A stretch of DNA of 64,000 nucleotides from an uncultured Hyphomonadaceae bacterium (lineage in GTDB: Bacteria > Pseudomonadota > Alphaproteobacteria > Caulobacterales > Hyphomonadaceae), in assembly GCA_938084575.1 (NCBI GenBank), contig CALKFG010000006.1, positions 322,542 to 386,541 of the forward strand, read 5' to 3'. The notes under the pieces are model-generated. The model searched no databases and was not told the origin of the DNA. It worked only from the letters and a program-made list of their open reading frames with translations. Made by a program: the position numbers and the translations under genes. Within the stretch, counting starts at the first letter, position 1. Every line of letters starts with the position of its first letter. Positions 18,563 through 26,446 of the stretch are shown one piece after another.

Positions 18563-19099
18563 ATGACCGAATTGCCCGCCAGGCCCCAGCGACGCTGGGC
18601 ACGACAGCACGAGCTTGAAACGCGGCTGCGCCTGGGGCTGGGGCAGGGGCCAGCGGAAATTGCCGCGGCGCTGGGATTTCATCCCCGCACCGTGCGCGGT
18701 CACATTCGCGGCGATGGGCTGTGCCCGCCTGCCAGTGGGTCCGAGCGCCGCGCGCTGGCCCTGTCACTGGATGAAGAGCGGGCCGTCCAGGCCCTTTTGT
18801 CCGCACAACCGGGATCGCCGGCGCAGGCCCGGCTCAGGACCAGCCTGATGGCAGGCCTGCCGGCATCCCCGCCGCTGCAAGAGCAGGAGACCGAAATGAG
18901 ATCACTTAAGGAAATCAGGGAGATGAGCGACGATGAGCTGCGGGCTTATGTGGCCTCTCTGGTGCCGGGACTGGAGAGCAAAGCCACTCCAGACCCTGAC
19001 GCCCGGCCAGAACGCACTGATGGCGAAATATCCGTTTCTGAGGACGGCCCGTCCGGATCAGAAACCCCCGGCGCCGGGTCCGGGCCCGACCTGGCGTAA
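18563..19099 (+). CDS. GTA g1-type protein, putative small terminase with N-terminal HTH
   Basis: 178 aa. An arginine-rich N-terminus leads to a helix-turn-helix (PAEIAAALGFHPRTVRGHIRGDG, about residues 30-55). Then comes a helical region, a second helical motif RSLKEIREMSDDELRAYVASLV (about 111-132) and an acidic disordered tail. Position first in the GTA operon and the DNA-binding motif fit g1, reported as the small terminase in R. capsulatus GTA (from memory). The last 80 bases overlap terL in another frame, so the true stop could mark coupling. An internal ATG at 18896 has its own CAGGAG site and might give a shorter product. Confidence 0.6.
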   Translation: MTELPARPQRRWARQHELETRLRLGLGQGPAEIAAALGFHPRTVRGHIRGDGLCPPASGSERRALALSLDEERAVQALLSAQPGSPAQARLRTSLMAGLPASPPLQEQETEMRSLKEIREMSDDELRAYVASLVPGLESKATPDPDARPERTDGEISVSEDGPSGSETPGAGSGPDLA

Positions 19100-20255
19100 C
19101 TGGCTGATGCTGGGCGGACGCGGAGCCGGAAAGACCCGGGCCGGAGCCGAATTTATCCGGTTCGCCGTGACCACCGGCTTTTATCGCAGGGTGGCCCTGG
19201 TCGGCCCGACCCTCGGCGATGTGCGCGAGATCATGATTGAGGGCCCCTCCGGGCTCAAGGCGATTGAGCAGGTGACCGACTGGTATCCCCATTACAACGC
19301 CTCCCGGCGCCGGCTGGAATGGCCTTTCGGGGCCAGCGCCACGGTGTTTTCTGCGGAAGAGGCGGACCGGTTAAGGGGGCCGCAATTCGATGTCGCCTGG
19401 TGTGATGAGATTGCCAGCTGGCCGCGGGGTGAAGACAGCTGGGACATGCTGCAGCTGGCTCTGCGCCTTGGCCCGGCGCCATGCTGCGTTGCCACCACCA
19501 CGCCGCGTCCGGTGCCCCTGCTGCGCCGGCTGGTCGGGGGTGAGGCGACGATTACCCGCGCCACCACAGCCGACAATCGCGCTTTCCTCGCGCAGGGCTT
19601 CGTCGATCAGGTCAGCCGGGCCTATGCCGGCACCCCTCTGGGGCGCCAGGAACTGAATGGCGAGCTGATCGATGACCCCGACGGCGCCCTGTGGACCCGC
19701 TCCATGATTGACGCCGCGCGGGTGACCGCGCCGCCAGACCGGTTTGACGATCTGATCGTTGCGCTGGACCCGGCGGCCAGCAGCGGGGCGCGGGCCGATC
19801 AGTGCGGCATCATTGCCGCCGGCGTGGCCAGCGAATCCGGCTTCGGCCGCCGGGCCTTTGTCCTGCGAGACGCGACCGTGCGCGGCCTGCGCCCACTCGA
19901 CTGGGGCGCGCGCGTTGCCGCCCTGGTCCGGGAGACCAGCGCCCGCAGCATAATTGCCGAGGCCAATCAGGGCGGGGAGATGATCCGTGCCGTGCTCGAC
20001 AGCGCGGCGTGCGGGGTTCCGGTGGACCTGCGCCACGCCCGGCTTGGCAAGCGCGCCCGGGCGGCACCCGTTGCGGCGCTGTATGGCCGCGGCCTGGTCA
20101 GCCATGTCGGGGTCCTTGCCGGTCTGGAAGACGAAATGTGCCGGTTCGGCGTCGAGGGTGTGTTGCCCTCGCCCGATCGGGTCGATGCGCTGGTCTGGGC
20201 GATCAGTGCGCTTCTGGTCGAACCCGGCGGGGCGCCCCGCCTGCGGTCTGTGTGA
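19020..20255 (+). CDS. terL: GTA large terminase (g2)
   Basis: 411 aa from ATG 19020 (MAKYPFLRT). ATPase domain with Walker A GGRGAGKTRAG (about residues 30-40) and Walker B FDVAWCDEIASW. The C-terminal RNase-H-fold nuclease carries LIVALDPAASSGARADQCGI and a later acidic IIAEANQGGE. It packages host DNA headful-wise into GTA heads. Length is normal for RcGTA-type g2 and no frameshift is seen. It overlaps g1 by 80 bases, and the portal gene follows after 25 bases. Confidence 0.93.
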   Translation: MAKYPFLRTARPDQKPPAPGPGPTWRNWLMLGGRGAGKTRAGAEFIRFAVTTGFYRRVALVGPTLGDVREIMIEGPSGLKAIEQVTDWYPHYNASRRRLEWPFGASATVFSAEEADRLRGPQFDVAWCDEIASWPRGEDSWDMLQLALRLGPAPCCVATTTPRPVPLLRRLVGGEATITRATTADNRAFLAQGFVDQVSRAYAGTPLGRQELNGELIDDPDGALWTRSMIDAARVTAPPDRFDDLIVALDPAASSGARADQCGIIAAGVASESGFGRRAFVLRDATVRGLRPLDWGARVAALVRETSARSIIAEANQGGEMIRAVLDSAACGVPVDLRHARLGKRARAAPVAALYGRGLVSHVGVLAGLEDEMCRFGVEGVLPSPDRVDALVWAISALLVEPGGAPRLRSV

Positions 20256-20280
20256 TGCGTCGTGATGATGGAGAAGCCTT

Positions 20281-21393
20281 ATGAGATGGCCCTGGCAACC
20301 TGCTGAAACCAAGACGGCGCGGGCCTTTACCGCCCTGTCCGGCCTGCCCGCGGTGCAGTGGGGCAGCCGTGATGACGGGGCGCTGATGCGCGACGGCTAT
20401 GTCGGCAATGCGGTGTGTCATCGCTGCGTCCGCATGGTGGCGGAAACGGCAGCCTCGATCCCGCTGCGCGCGGCGCCTTCCGACCTTGCCAGCCTGTTGC
20501 AGACGCCGTCGCCGGACATGTCGGGCCGGGTGTTGCTGGAGCGGATCTATACCGACCTTCAACTGACCGGTAATGCCTGGCTTGAGGCCGTCTCCCTGCC
20601 GGATACGCCGCGGCCGCGGGGGCTCTATGCCTGGCCGGTGCATGCGGCCCGGCCGGTCCGCAACCGTCTGGGCCAGGTGATCGGTCATGCGCTGCGCACG
20701 GTGCGGGGTGACCGGACCGTCCTGCCGGGGCCGGATGGCTGGTCGTCGGTGCTGCATCTGAAACTGTATCATCCGGGCGATCCCGGTCTTGGCCTGTCGC
20801 CCCTGGCGGCGGCCCGGCAGGCGCTGGATCTGCACAATGGCACGGCCAACTGGGCCAAGGCCCTGCTGGACAATGCGGCCCGGCCCTCTGGCGCCCTGGT
20901 CTATGGACGCGAGGGGCAACGCCTGAGCGATGACCAGTTTGACCGCCTCAAGGAAGAGCTGAACCGGACCCAGTCCGGGGCGGAGAATGCAGGCCGGCCG
21001 CTGCTTCTGGAAGGCGGGCTGGACTGGCGCCCGATGTCGCTCAGCCCGACCGAGATGGACTTTCGTGAAACCCGCCATGCCGCGGCGCGTGAAATTGCGC
21101 TCGCTTTCGGTGTGCCGCCCATGCTGCTGGGGATTCCCGGTGACAACACCTATGCCAATTACCGCGAGGCGAATCTGGCCTTCTGGCGGATGAGCGTTCT
21201 GCCCCTGGTGGTGCGGACCGCGGAGACCCTGGCGCATTGGCTGGACGGACGCTTTGCCGGTGCCAGCCTGTCGCCCGATCTCGACGAGGTCCCCGCTTTT
21301 GCTGCCGAGCGCGAGGCGCTGTGGAACCGCATCGGCGCGGCAGACTTTCTCAGCGATGCCGAGAAACGCCGGCTTCTGGGGCTGCCGGCATGA
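20281..21393 (+). CDS. GTA portal protein (g3, HK97-type)
   Basis: 370 aa, phage portal family. Recognisable segments are the stem/wing strings LTGNAWLEAV, HLKLYHPGDPGLGLSPLAAARQAL, and the family stretch FRETRHAAAREIALAFGVPPMLLGIPGDNTYANYREA. It forms the dodecameric ring through which DNA is packed. GGAGAAG precedes ATG 20281. Its stop overlaps the protease start (ATGA at 21390). Confidence 0.93.
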   Translation: MRWPWQPAETKTARAFTALSGLPAVQWGSRDDGALMRDGYVGNAVCHRCVRMVAETAASIPLRAAPSDLASLLQTPSPDMSGRVLLERIYTDLQLTGNAWLEAVSLPDTPRPRGLYAWPVHAARPVRNRLGQVIGHALRTVRGDRTVLPGPDGWSSVLHLKLYHPGDPGLGLSPLAAARQALDLHNGTANWAKALLDNAARPSGALVYGREGQRLSDDQFDRLKEELNRTQSGAENAGRPLLLEGGLDWRPMSLSPTEMDFRETRHAAAREIALAFGVPPMLLGIPGDNTYANYREANLAFWRMSVLPLVVRTAETLAHWLDGRFAGASLSPDLDEVPAFAAEREALWNRIGAADFLSDAEKRRLLGLPA

Positions 21394-21803
21394 CCCCCGC
21401 GGCCAGCCTTTTGACACCGGCACCGCTGCTGATTGAGGGGTATGCCAGCCTGTTCGGCGCGGTGGATCTCAGCGGTGATACCGTGCGCCCGGGCGCCTTT
21501 GCCCGGTCCCTGAAATCCGGACCTGTGCCGATGTTGCTGCAACATAAATCCGGTGCCGTCGCCGGCAGCTGGACCCGGCTGCGGGAGGATGGCCGCGGCC
21601 TCTATGTCCGCGGCCTGGTCGAATCCGACACCGCGAAACACCTGGTCCGGACTGGCCGGATCACCGGCCTGTCGATCGGTTTTCGCCCCCGGATCTGGTC
21701 GGCCAAGGCCGGTGCCGGGCGGTACCTCGCCGATGTCGACCTGGCTGAAATTTCACTGGTGGCCCTGCCAATGCTGGCCGCCGCCCGGTTTTCCATTGTC
21801 TGA
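21390..21803 (+). CDS. GTA prohead protease (g4, HK97-type)
   Basis: 137 aa from ATG 21390, overlapping the portal stop; the track start inside the portal gene is a shadow. S78-type prohead protease core: EGYASLFGAVDLSGDTVRPGAF, catalytic histidine in MLLQHKSG and serine in ITGLSIGFRP. It processes the capsid precursor N-terminus during head maturation. It is compact, as often in GTAs. Confidence 0.9.
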   Translation: MTPAASLLTPAPLLIEGYASLFGAVDLSGDTVRPGAFARSLKSGPVPMLLQHKSGAVAGSWTRLREDGRGLYVRGLVESDTAKHLVRTGRITGLSIGFRPRIWSAKAGAGRYLADVDLAEISLVALPMLAAARFSIV

Positions 21804-21818
21804 AGAAAAGGAGACAGC

Positions 21819-22985
21819 ATGACTTTACCTTCCCCCCAGGACGCGCTGGCAGAGACGTTTGCGGCGTTTCGAGCGGAAAATGACGCGCGGCTGGCCGCGC
21901 TGGAAGCGGGCCGCGGGGCGGACCCGCTGGTCGAGGACAAGCTGCAGCGGATCGAGCGCTGTCTCGAGACACTCAGCCTCAAGGCGGCGGACCCTGATGC
22001 GTCACCCGTGTCGGCTGCGATGCCGGCCGATGCCCGGGGATCGGGTCCGGCCTGGCAGGCTTATTTGCGGGCCGGAGATGAGGCCGGCCTGCGCCGGCTC
22101 GACACCAAGGCGCTGTCGGCGAGCGTGCCGTCGGAGGGCGGATATGTTGCCCCGGCCGAGCTCGACCGGCTGATCGAGTCGCGGCTGCTGCAGGCCTCGC
22201 CCATGCGCCAGATTGCCAGCCTTCGCCAGACCTCGGCCGGCACCTATCGCAAGCCGGTCAGCCAGGGCGTCGGCGCCCAGTGGGTTGGCGAAAGCGACCC
22301 CCGGCTGGAAACCCCGGTCGAGGCGCTCAGCCTGCTGGATTTTCCGGCCGGAGAGCTGTTTGCCATGCCGGCCGCGACCCAGACCCTGCTGGACGATGCC
22401 TGGGCAGACCTTGATGCCTGGCTGGCCGACGAGGTCGAGGCCGCCTTCGCGGCGCAGGAAAATGCCGCCTTCATCCATGGGGACGGGGTCAACAAGCCGC
22501 GCGGCCTGCTCACCTATCCCCGGGCGCCGGAAGGTCAGGCGGGCTGGGGCGAGATTGCGACCCTGCCGGGGGATTTCTCCCAGCCGGAGGCGGGCGACCA
22601 GCTGATCGAGCTGATCCATGCCCTGAAAGCGCCGTATCGTGCCCAGGCCCGCTTTGTCATGAACCGCCGGACCGCGGCGTCGGTGCGCCGTCTGAAAGAC
22701 GCTGAGGGCCGGTATCTCTGGGCCCCCGGCGAGGCTGGCCAGTCCGCCCGCCTGCTTGGCTATGATCTGACCGAACTGGAGGACATGCCTGACATTGCGC
22801 CCGGCGCGGCGGCTGTCGCCTTTGGCAATTTCCGGAGGGCCTATCTGATCCTTGACCGTCAGGGCGCGCGGGTGCTGCGCGATCCCTATTCGGCCAAGCC
22901 CTATGTGTTGTTCTACACCACCAAGCGGGTCGGGGGCGGTGTGCAGAATTTCGATGCCGTCAAATGCCTGACGTTCGCGGGGTGA
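21819..22985 (+). CDS. GTA major capsid protein (g5, HK97 fold)
   Basis: 388 aa. Residues about 1-60 form a helical, charged delta/scaffold segment (DALAETFAAFRAENDARLAALE). A flexible linker precedes the mature part, which begins around GGYVAPAELDRLI. The rest shows HK97-family blocks (MRQIASLRQTSAGTYRKPV, AAFIHGDGVNKPRGLLTY, FVMNRRTAASVRRLKD, VGGGVQNFDAVKCL). AAAAGGAGA precedes ATG 21819. The delta segment is presumably removed by the g4 protease. Confidence 0.93.
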   Translation: MTLPSPQDALAETFAAFRAENDARLAALEAGRGADPLVEDKLQRIERCLETLSLKAADPDASPVSAAMPADARGSGPAWQAYLRAGDEAGLRRLDTKALSASVPSEGGYVAPAELDRLIESRLLQASPMRQIASLRQTSAGTYRKPVSQGVGAQWVGESDPRLETPVEALSLLDFPAGELFAMPAATQTLLDDAWADLDAWLADEVEAAFAAQENAAFIHGDGVNKPRGLLTYPRAPEGQAGWGEIATLPGDFSQPEAGDQLIELIHALKAPYRAQARFVMNRRTAASVRRLKDAEGRYLWAPGEAGQSARLLGYDLTELEDMPDIAPGAAAVAFGNFRRAYLILDRQGARVLRDPYSAKPYVLFYTTKRVGGGVQNFDAVKCLTFAG

Positions 22986-22988
22986 GCG

Positions 22989-23543
22989 ATGCTGCTGGAG
23001 GTTCTGAGCCCGCCAACCGGACCGGCTGTTCCCCTCGACGAGACCCGCGCCTTCCTGCGGCTTTCGGGGACCGGGGAGGATGCGCTGGTGGCGGGCCTGG
23101 CCGCCGCGGCCGAGACCCGGGTCGAGAGCGAGACAGGCCTGGTGCTGACGCCGCGACGCCTGCAGCGCCATCTGGCGTTTCGCCGGTCCGAGCTGCACAG
23201 CCCCGGGCTCCGGCTGCGGCCGGGACCGGTCCGCCGGATCGAGGCCGTGGTCCTCTCGACCGGGGCCGACCTGACCGCGCGGATGCGCTGGACCGGCCAC
23301 CGCCTTTGCCTGAGGGCGGGCGCCTGGCTGTCGGACCTGCCCCGCGACGGCGTCGTCCGGGTCATCTGGACGGCAGGCTTTGCCGCCCCCCCCGGCGTGC
23401 CGGCGGATCTGCGCCTGGCCATCAATCGGCTGGCGGCGGAGGGCTTCGCCCGCCGGGGGTTGCCCGGGGAGAGCGGGCTTCCGGCGCGCCTGCCGGCGGA
23501 CGTTGCAGCGATACTGGGGCACTATGCCGAGGTCCGGCTATGA
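22989..23543 (+). CDS. GTA head-tail connector/adaptor (g6)
   Basis: 184 aa. Phage gp6-like connector family: an N-terminal LDETRAFLRLSGTGEDALVAGLAAAAETRVESETG helical segment, a central beta region, and a C-terminal PADLRLAINRLAAEGFARRG helix. It attaches below the portal. The next gene starts inside its stop codon (ATGA at 23540) and is g8, so no room remains for a g7 stopper protein between them. Confidence 0.85.
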   Translation: MLLEVLSPPTGPAVPLDETRAFLRLSGTGEDALVAGLAAAAETRVESETGLVLTPRRLQRHLAFRRSELHSPGLRLRPGPVRRIEAVVLSTGADLTARMRWTGHRLCLRAGAWLSDLPRDGVVRVIWTAGFAAPPGVPADLRLAINRLAAEGFARRGLPGESGLPARLPADVAAILGHYAEVRL

Positions 23544-23947
23544 CCCCGGAGCAGGCACTGGAAGAGGCACTGGTCGGTGGTCTGGCGGCGCAGCCAGAGG
23601 TCCAGTCCGTGCTCGGCCATCCGGCCCGGCTCTATGCCCGGCGACCGGGCCGGCCCGCCTATCCCTATGGCCTGGTCGAGCGCCACAGCGTCCAGCCGCT
23701 GGCGGCCGGCGACGGCGCCGCGACCGAGCACCGGATCGACATTGCCCTGTTCACCCGGCATGGCGGACGGGCCGATGCGCGCGACGCGCTGGCCGTGCTG
23801 CGTGGCGCCTTCGAGACGCTGCACCTGCTTCCGGAAGGCCGGCGCGTGATCCTGGCCCATACCGTCTATGCCGATACGATGCGGACCGCTCAGCTGACCG
23901 CTTTTCGCGGGTTGATGCGGGTGCGCATCCTGATGGAGGCGGCCTGA
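23540..23947 (+). CDS. GTA tail terminator (g8, DUF3168)
   Basis: 135 aa from ATG 23540, matching the usual g8 length. DUF3168 features are an N-terminal EQALEEALVGGLAAQPEV helix, PYGLVERHSVQPL, EHRIDIALFTRHGG, and the C-terminal RVRILMEA strand. It caps the tail tube at the head interface. It is read in a frame shared with a spurious long ORF beginning at 22964. Confidence 0.88.
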   Translation: MTPEQALEEALVGGLAAQPEVQSVLGHPARLYARRPGRPAYPYGLVERHSVQPLAAGDGAATEHRIDIALFTRHGGRADARDALAVLRGAFETLHLLPEGRRVILAHTVYADTMRTAQLTAFRGLMRVRILMEAA

Positions 23948-23948
23948 T

Positions 23949-24365
23949 ATGCCGGCTTTGAAAGGACAGGACTTGCTGCTGAAAATGTCGGACGGCCAGG
24001 TCCCGGAGGGGTTTGTCACCCTGGCGGGCCTCCGAAGCCGCGAGATTGTGATGAATGCCCGCCCGGTTGATGCGACCAGTGCCGACAGTCCGGAGGGCTG
24101 GCGGGAACTGCTCGGGGGCAGCGGCCTGCGCACGGCCCGGATTGAGGGCCGGGGCATTGTCCGTGACGCCGCCAGTGATGCCCGGATCCGGACCGTTTTC
24201 TTTGCCGGTCATCCGGTACGCTGGCAAATTGTCGTGCCGGGCCAGGGCCGGCTGACCGGCCCGATGCAGATCACGGCCCTGAGCTGGTCAGGCCAGCATG
24301 ACGGCGTCGCGAGCTTTGCCATCACGCTGGAAAGCGCCGGGCCACTGGCCTTCGAGACGGCATGA
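23949..24365 (+). CDS. GTA major tail protein (g9)
   Basis: 138 aa, phage major tail tube family (TP901-1-like). It contains KGQDLLLKMSDG, VTLAGLRSREIVMNARPVDATS and the central RTVFFAGHPVRWQIVVPG, then the C-terminal DGVASFAITLESAGPL. It polymerises as stacked rings around the tape measure. It starts one base after g8 and overlaps g10 by ATGA. Confidence 0.9.
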   Translation: MPALKGQDLLLKMSDGQVPEGFVTLAGLRSREIVMNARPVDATSADSPEGWRELLGGSGLRTARIEGRGIVRDAASDARIRTVFFAGHPVRWQIVVPGQGRLTGPMQITALSWSGQHDGVASFAITLESAGPLAFETA

Positions 24366-24661
24366 CCGGCCCGGCTGTCAACACGGCCCGCGGCGAGGTT
24401 GCGCTGCGGCTGGGCCGCGACTCGGTTCGGCTGTGTCTCACCCTCGGGGCGCTTGCCGAGCTGGAAAGCGCGCTCGGCTGTGACTCGATATCGGACCTGC
24501 AGGTCCGGCTGGGACGGCTCGGTGGGGGCGAATTGCTGACTGTGCTGGATATTCTGGTCCGGGCGGGGGGCGGCCCGCCCGCGGGGGTCAGCCTCGCCGC
24601 GGTTCATCCCGGTGATGCGGCCCGGGCCGTGGCGGAGGCGTTCCGTGTTGCCCTGGCCTGA
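24362..24661 (+). CDS. GTA gp10-like tail assembly protein
   Basis: 99 aa. GTA_gp10-type small protein: NTARGEVALRLGRDSVRLCLTLGALAELESALG, then RLGGGELLTVLDILVRAG. It occupies the tail-assembly-chaperone position between major tail and tape measure. It starts in the g9 stop (ATGA). No slippery sequence for programmed frameshifting into the next frame is evident at its 3' end, and g10.1 has its own start and ribosome site. Confidence 0.82.
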   Translation: MTGPAVNTARGEVALRLGRDSVRLCLTLGALAELESALGCDSISDLQVRLGRLGGGELLTVLDILVRAGGGPPAGVSLAAVHPGDAARAVAEAFRVALA

Positions 24662-24854
24662 CATGTGGCGGGCGGCCCGCCATGCGGGCCTGGCGCCGGA
24701 GGCCTTCTGGCGCCTGTCCCTGAAAGAATGGCGCTGGTTGTGTGCGGCGGGGGGGGACCCCCTCGACCGGGCCCGGCTGGCTGAATTGATGGAGATGTGT
24801 CCCGATGACGGACTTCGAAGACGAACTGACAGCGGCGGGTGCCGCACTGAGTGA
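24645..24854 (+). CDS. GTA g10.1-type phage tail assembly chaperone (DUF2376)
   Basis: About 69 aa. I chose GTG 24645 because GGAGG lies 7 bases upstream and the resulting N-terminus includes the family block PWPDMWRAARHAGLAPEAFWRLSLKEW; ATG 24663 has no near ribosome site. The family tail RARLAELMEMCPD is followed by a short unrelated extension. It overlaps g10 by 17 bases and g11 by 50. A G8 tract at 24749-24756 lies in the coding region; slippage either way meets a stop within about 30 bases. Confidence 0.75.
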   Translation: MLPWPDMWRAARHAGLAPEAFWRLSLKEWRWLCAAGGDPLDRARLAELMEMCPDDGLRRRTDSGGCRTE

Positions 24855-25185
24855 GCTGGTCGAAGGGCCGGGTCAGGCCGCGGCCGAGGCCCTGCAACGC
24901 GCCTTTGAGACCGCCGGCACCGGGATTGAGCAGGCCCTGTCGCGGGCGGCGCGCACGGGCGAGCTGGATTTTCAGCATATGGCGGATTCGATCCTCGCCG
25001 ATCTCGCCCGGATAGCGGCCGAAGCGATCCTCGCCCGCACCGGCATGACCCAGCTGGCACAGCCGCTAACGGTCAATCTGGGCCTTGGACAGGCACCTCC
25101 AACAGGGGCGCGGTCGGGGCCCGTGCCGGGAGAGATCGCCGGTATGGTGGCGGCCCTGGCGGCGCGGGGCGGGCGGTTCCTGTGA
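24805..25185 (+). CDS. GTA tape measure protein, unusually short (g11)
   Basis: 126 aa, mainly helical (EDELTAAGAALSELVEG... LADLARIAAEAILARTG) with a Gly/Pro-rich C-terminal part. In R. capsulatus g11 is about 219 aa (from memory). Position between the tail chaperones and the g12 distal tail protein, and the helical N-terminus, support the call. A shorter tape measure implies a shorter tail tube. GGAG lies 10 bases before ATG 24805. Its stop overlaps the GTG start of g12. Confidence 0.75.
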   Translation: MTDFEDELTAAGAALSELVEGPGQAAAEALQRAFETAGTGIEQALSRAARTGELDFQHMADSILADLARIAAEAILARTGMTQLAQPLTVNLGLGQAPPTGARSGPVPGEIAGMVAALAARGGRFL

Positions 25186-25799
25186 GGGGGTTTCATTATG
25201 TCTCTTTCCCGGCGGAGCTGGCACCGGGCATTCGCGGCGGCCCTGAATTCAGGACCCAGATCACCGAGCTGGCCAGCGGCCATGAGCTGCGCAACAGCCC
25301 GTGGGCCGGCTCGCGCCGCCGGTGGGAGGTCGGAACGGCGCTTCGTGACCTGGCAGAATTGCGGGTGCTGATGGCGTTTTTCGAGGCCCGGCGGGGCCCG
25401 CTGCATGGGTTTCTGTTCCGCGACCCGTTCGACCATAGCAGCGCCGCGCCCGGTCAGCGGCCCGGTCCGGACGATGTCCGGCTGGGGACCGGCGATGGGA
25501 CCCGCACGCGATTCGCACTGCTCAAGGGGGAGGGGGTGTCGGCCCGGCCCATACTGACCCCGGTGGCGGCCAGCGTGCAGGTGTCGGTCGACGGACAGCC
25601 TCGCCGGCAGGGATGGACCCTTGCGGCTGGCGGGGTGCAGTTTGAACGCCCTCCCGCCGCCGGCGCCGAGGTCCGGGCCGGGTTTTTGTTCGATGTTCCG
25701 GTTCGCTTTGAGCAGGACCGGCTTGACGGGCTCATTGATGCCTTTGGCGCGGGCCGGGTGGTGAGCCTTGGCCTGGTTGAATTGCTGGAGATAAGCTGA
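25182..25799 (+). CDS. GTA distal tail protein (g12, DUF2460)
   Basis: 205 aa, starting with GTG 25182 (GTGA overlap with the g11 stop). DUF2460 hallmarks: FHYVSFPAELAPGIRGGPEFRTQI, RRWEVGTALRDLAELRVLMAFFEARRGPLHGFLFRDPFD, then GDGTRTRFAL and the C-terminal FDVPVRFEQDRLDG. It forms the hexameric ring at the tail tip. The g13 start is embedded in its stop (TGATG). Confidence 0.9.
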   Translation: MRGFHYVSFPAELAPGIRGGPEFRTQITELASGHELRNSPWAGSRRRWEVGTALRDLAELRVLMAFFEARRGPLHGFLFRDPFDHSSAAPGQRPGPDDVRLGTGDGTRTRFALLKGEGVSARPILTPVAASVQVSVDGQPRRQGWTLAAGGVQFERPPAAGAEVRAGFLFDVPVRFEQDRLDGLIDAFGAGRVVSLGLVELLEIS

Positions 25800-26446
25800 T
25801 GAAATCTGTGTCACCTGCCCTGAAAGCCCGACTGGACGGGGCTGTCACCACCATATGCCTGGGATGGAAACTGATCCGGCGCGATGGCGTGGTCATTGGC
25901 CTGAGCGACCATGATCGCCGCATCGTGGTAGACGGGCTGGAGCTGCATCCGGGGGCCAGCCTCGAGGCTGTGCGCTTGACCCAGACGACGGATTTGCGAC
26001 CGGGCCAGGCCGAAATTCGCGGTGCACTGTCGGCCGATGCTCTGAGCGAGTCCGATCTCGAGGCCGGCCTTTGGAACCGCGCCCGGGTCGAGGTTTTCCG
26101 GTTTGACTGGACGACACCGGAGCTGGGCGGACTGCCGGTCTGGACCGGGTTGCTCAGCGAGGTCGTTCAGCGCGCAGACGGCGCCTTCTCGGCCGAGCTG
26201 GTGTCGCTCAAGGCAGAACTCGAACGCCCCGTTGGCCGCCGGATCATGCGGCACTGTGATGCCGAACTGGGCGACCGGCGCTGTGGGATCGCGCCGGGGC
26301 AGGGGATGCGCTGTGACCAGCGGTTCGAAACCTGCCGGGACGTGTTCCGGAACACCGAGAATTTCCGCGGCTTTCCCCATTTGCCGGGTCCGGATTTCAT
26401 TCTCGCCGGTCCGGGTGCCGGCCCGCATGATGGCGGCCGGCGATGA
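25799..26446 (+). CDS. GTA hub protein (g13, DUF2163), internally shortened
   Basis: 215 aa against roughly 290-300 for the usual g13. The N-terminal DUF2163 part is complete (LSDHDRRIVVDGLELHPGASLEA to VSLKAELERPVGRRIMRHC). The C-terminal signature is also present (RFETCRDVFRNTENFRGFPHLPGPDF). The expected beta-rich segment between them is missing, leaving LGDRRCGIAPGQGMRCDQ. Four cysteines (RHC, RRC, MRC, ETC) remain close together; RcGTA gp13 binds an iron-sulfur cluster through cysteines (from memory). ATGA overlap with g14. Confidence 0.85.
   Translation: MKSVSPALKARLDGAVTTICLGWKLIRRDGVVIGLSDHDRRIVVDGLELHPGASLEAVRLTQTTDLRPGQAEIRGALSADALSESDLEAGLWNRARVEVFRFDWTTPELGGLPVWTGLLSEVVQRADGAFSAELVSLKAELERPVGRRIMRHCDAELGDRRCGIAPGQGMRCDQRFETCRDVFRNTENFRGFPHLPGPDFILAGPGAGPHDGGRR

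Noticed and set aside
24749-24756. G8 tract as a programmed frameshift site joining g10.1 to the tape measure
   Set aside because: Reading on in either alternative frame meets a stop within about 30 bases (TGA at 24787 in the g11 frame), so no fusion product is possible.
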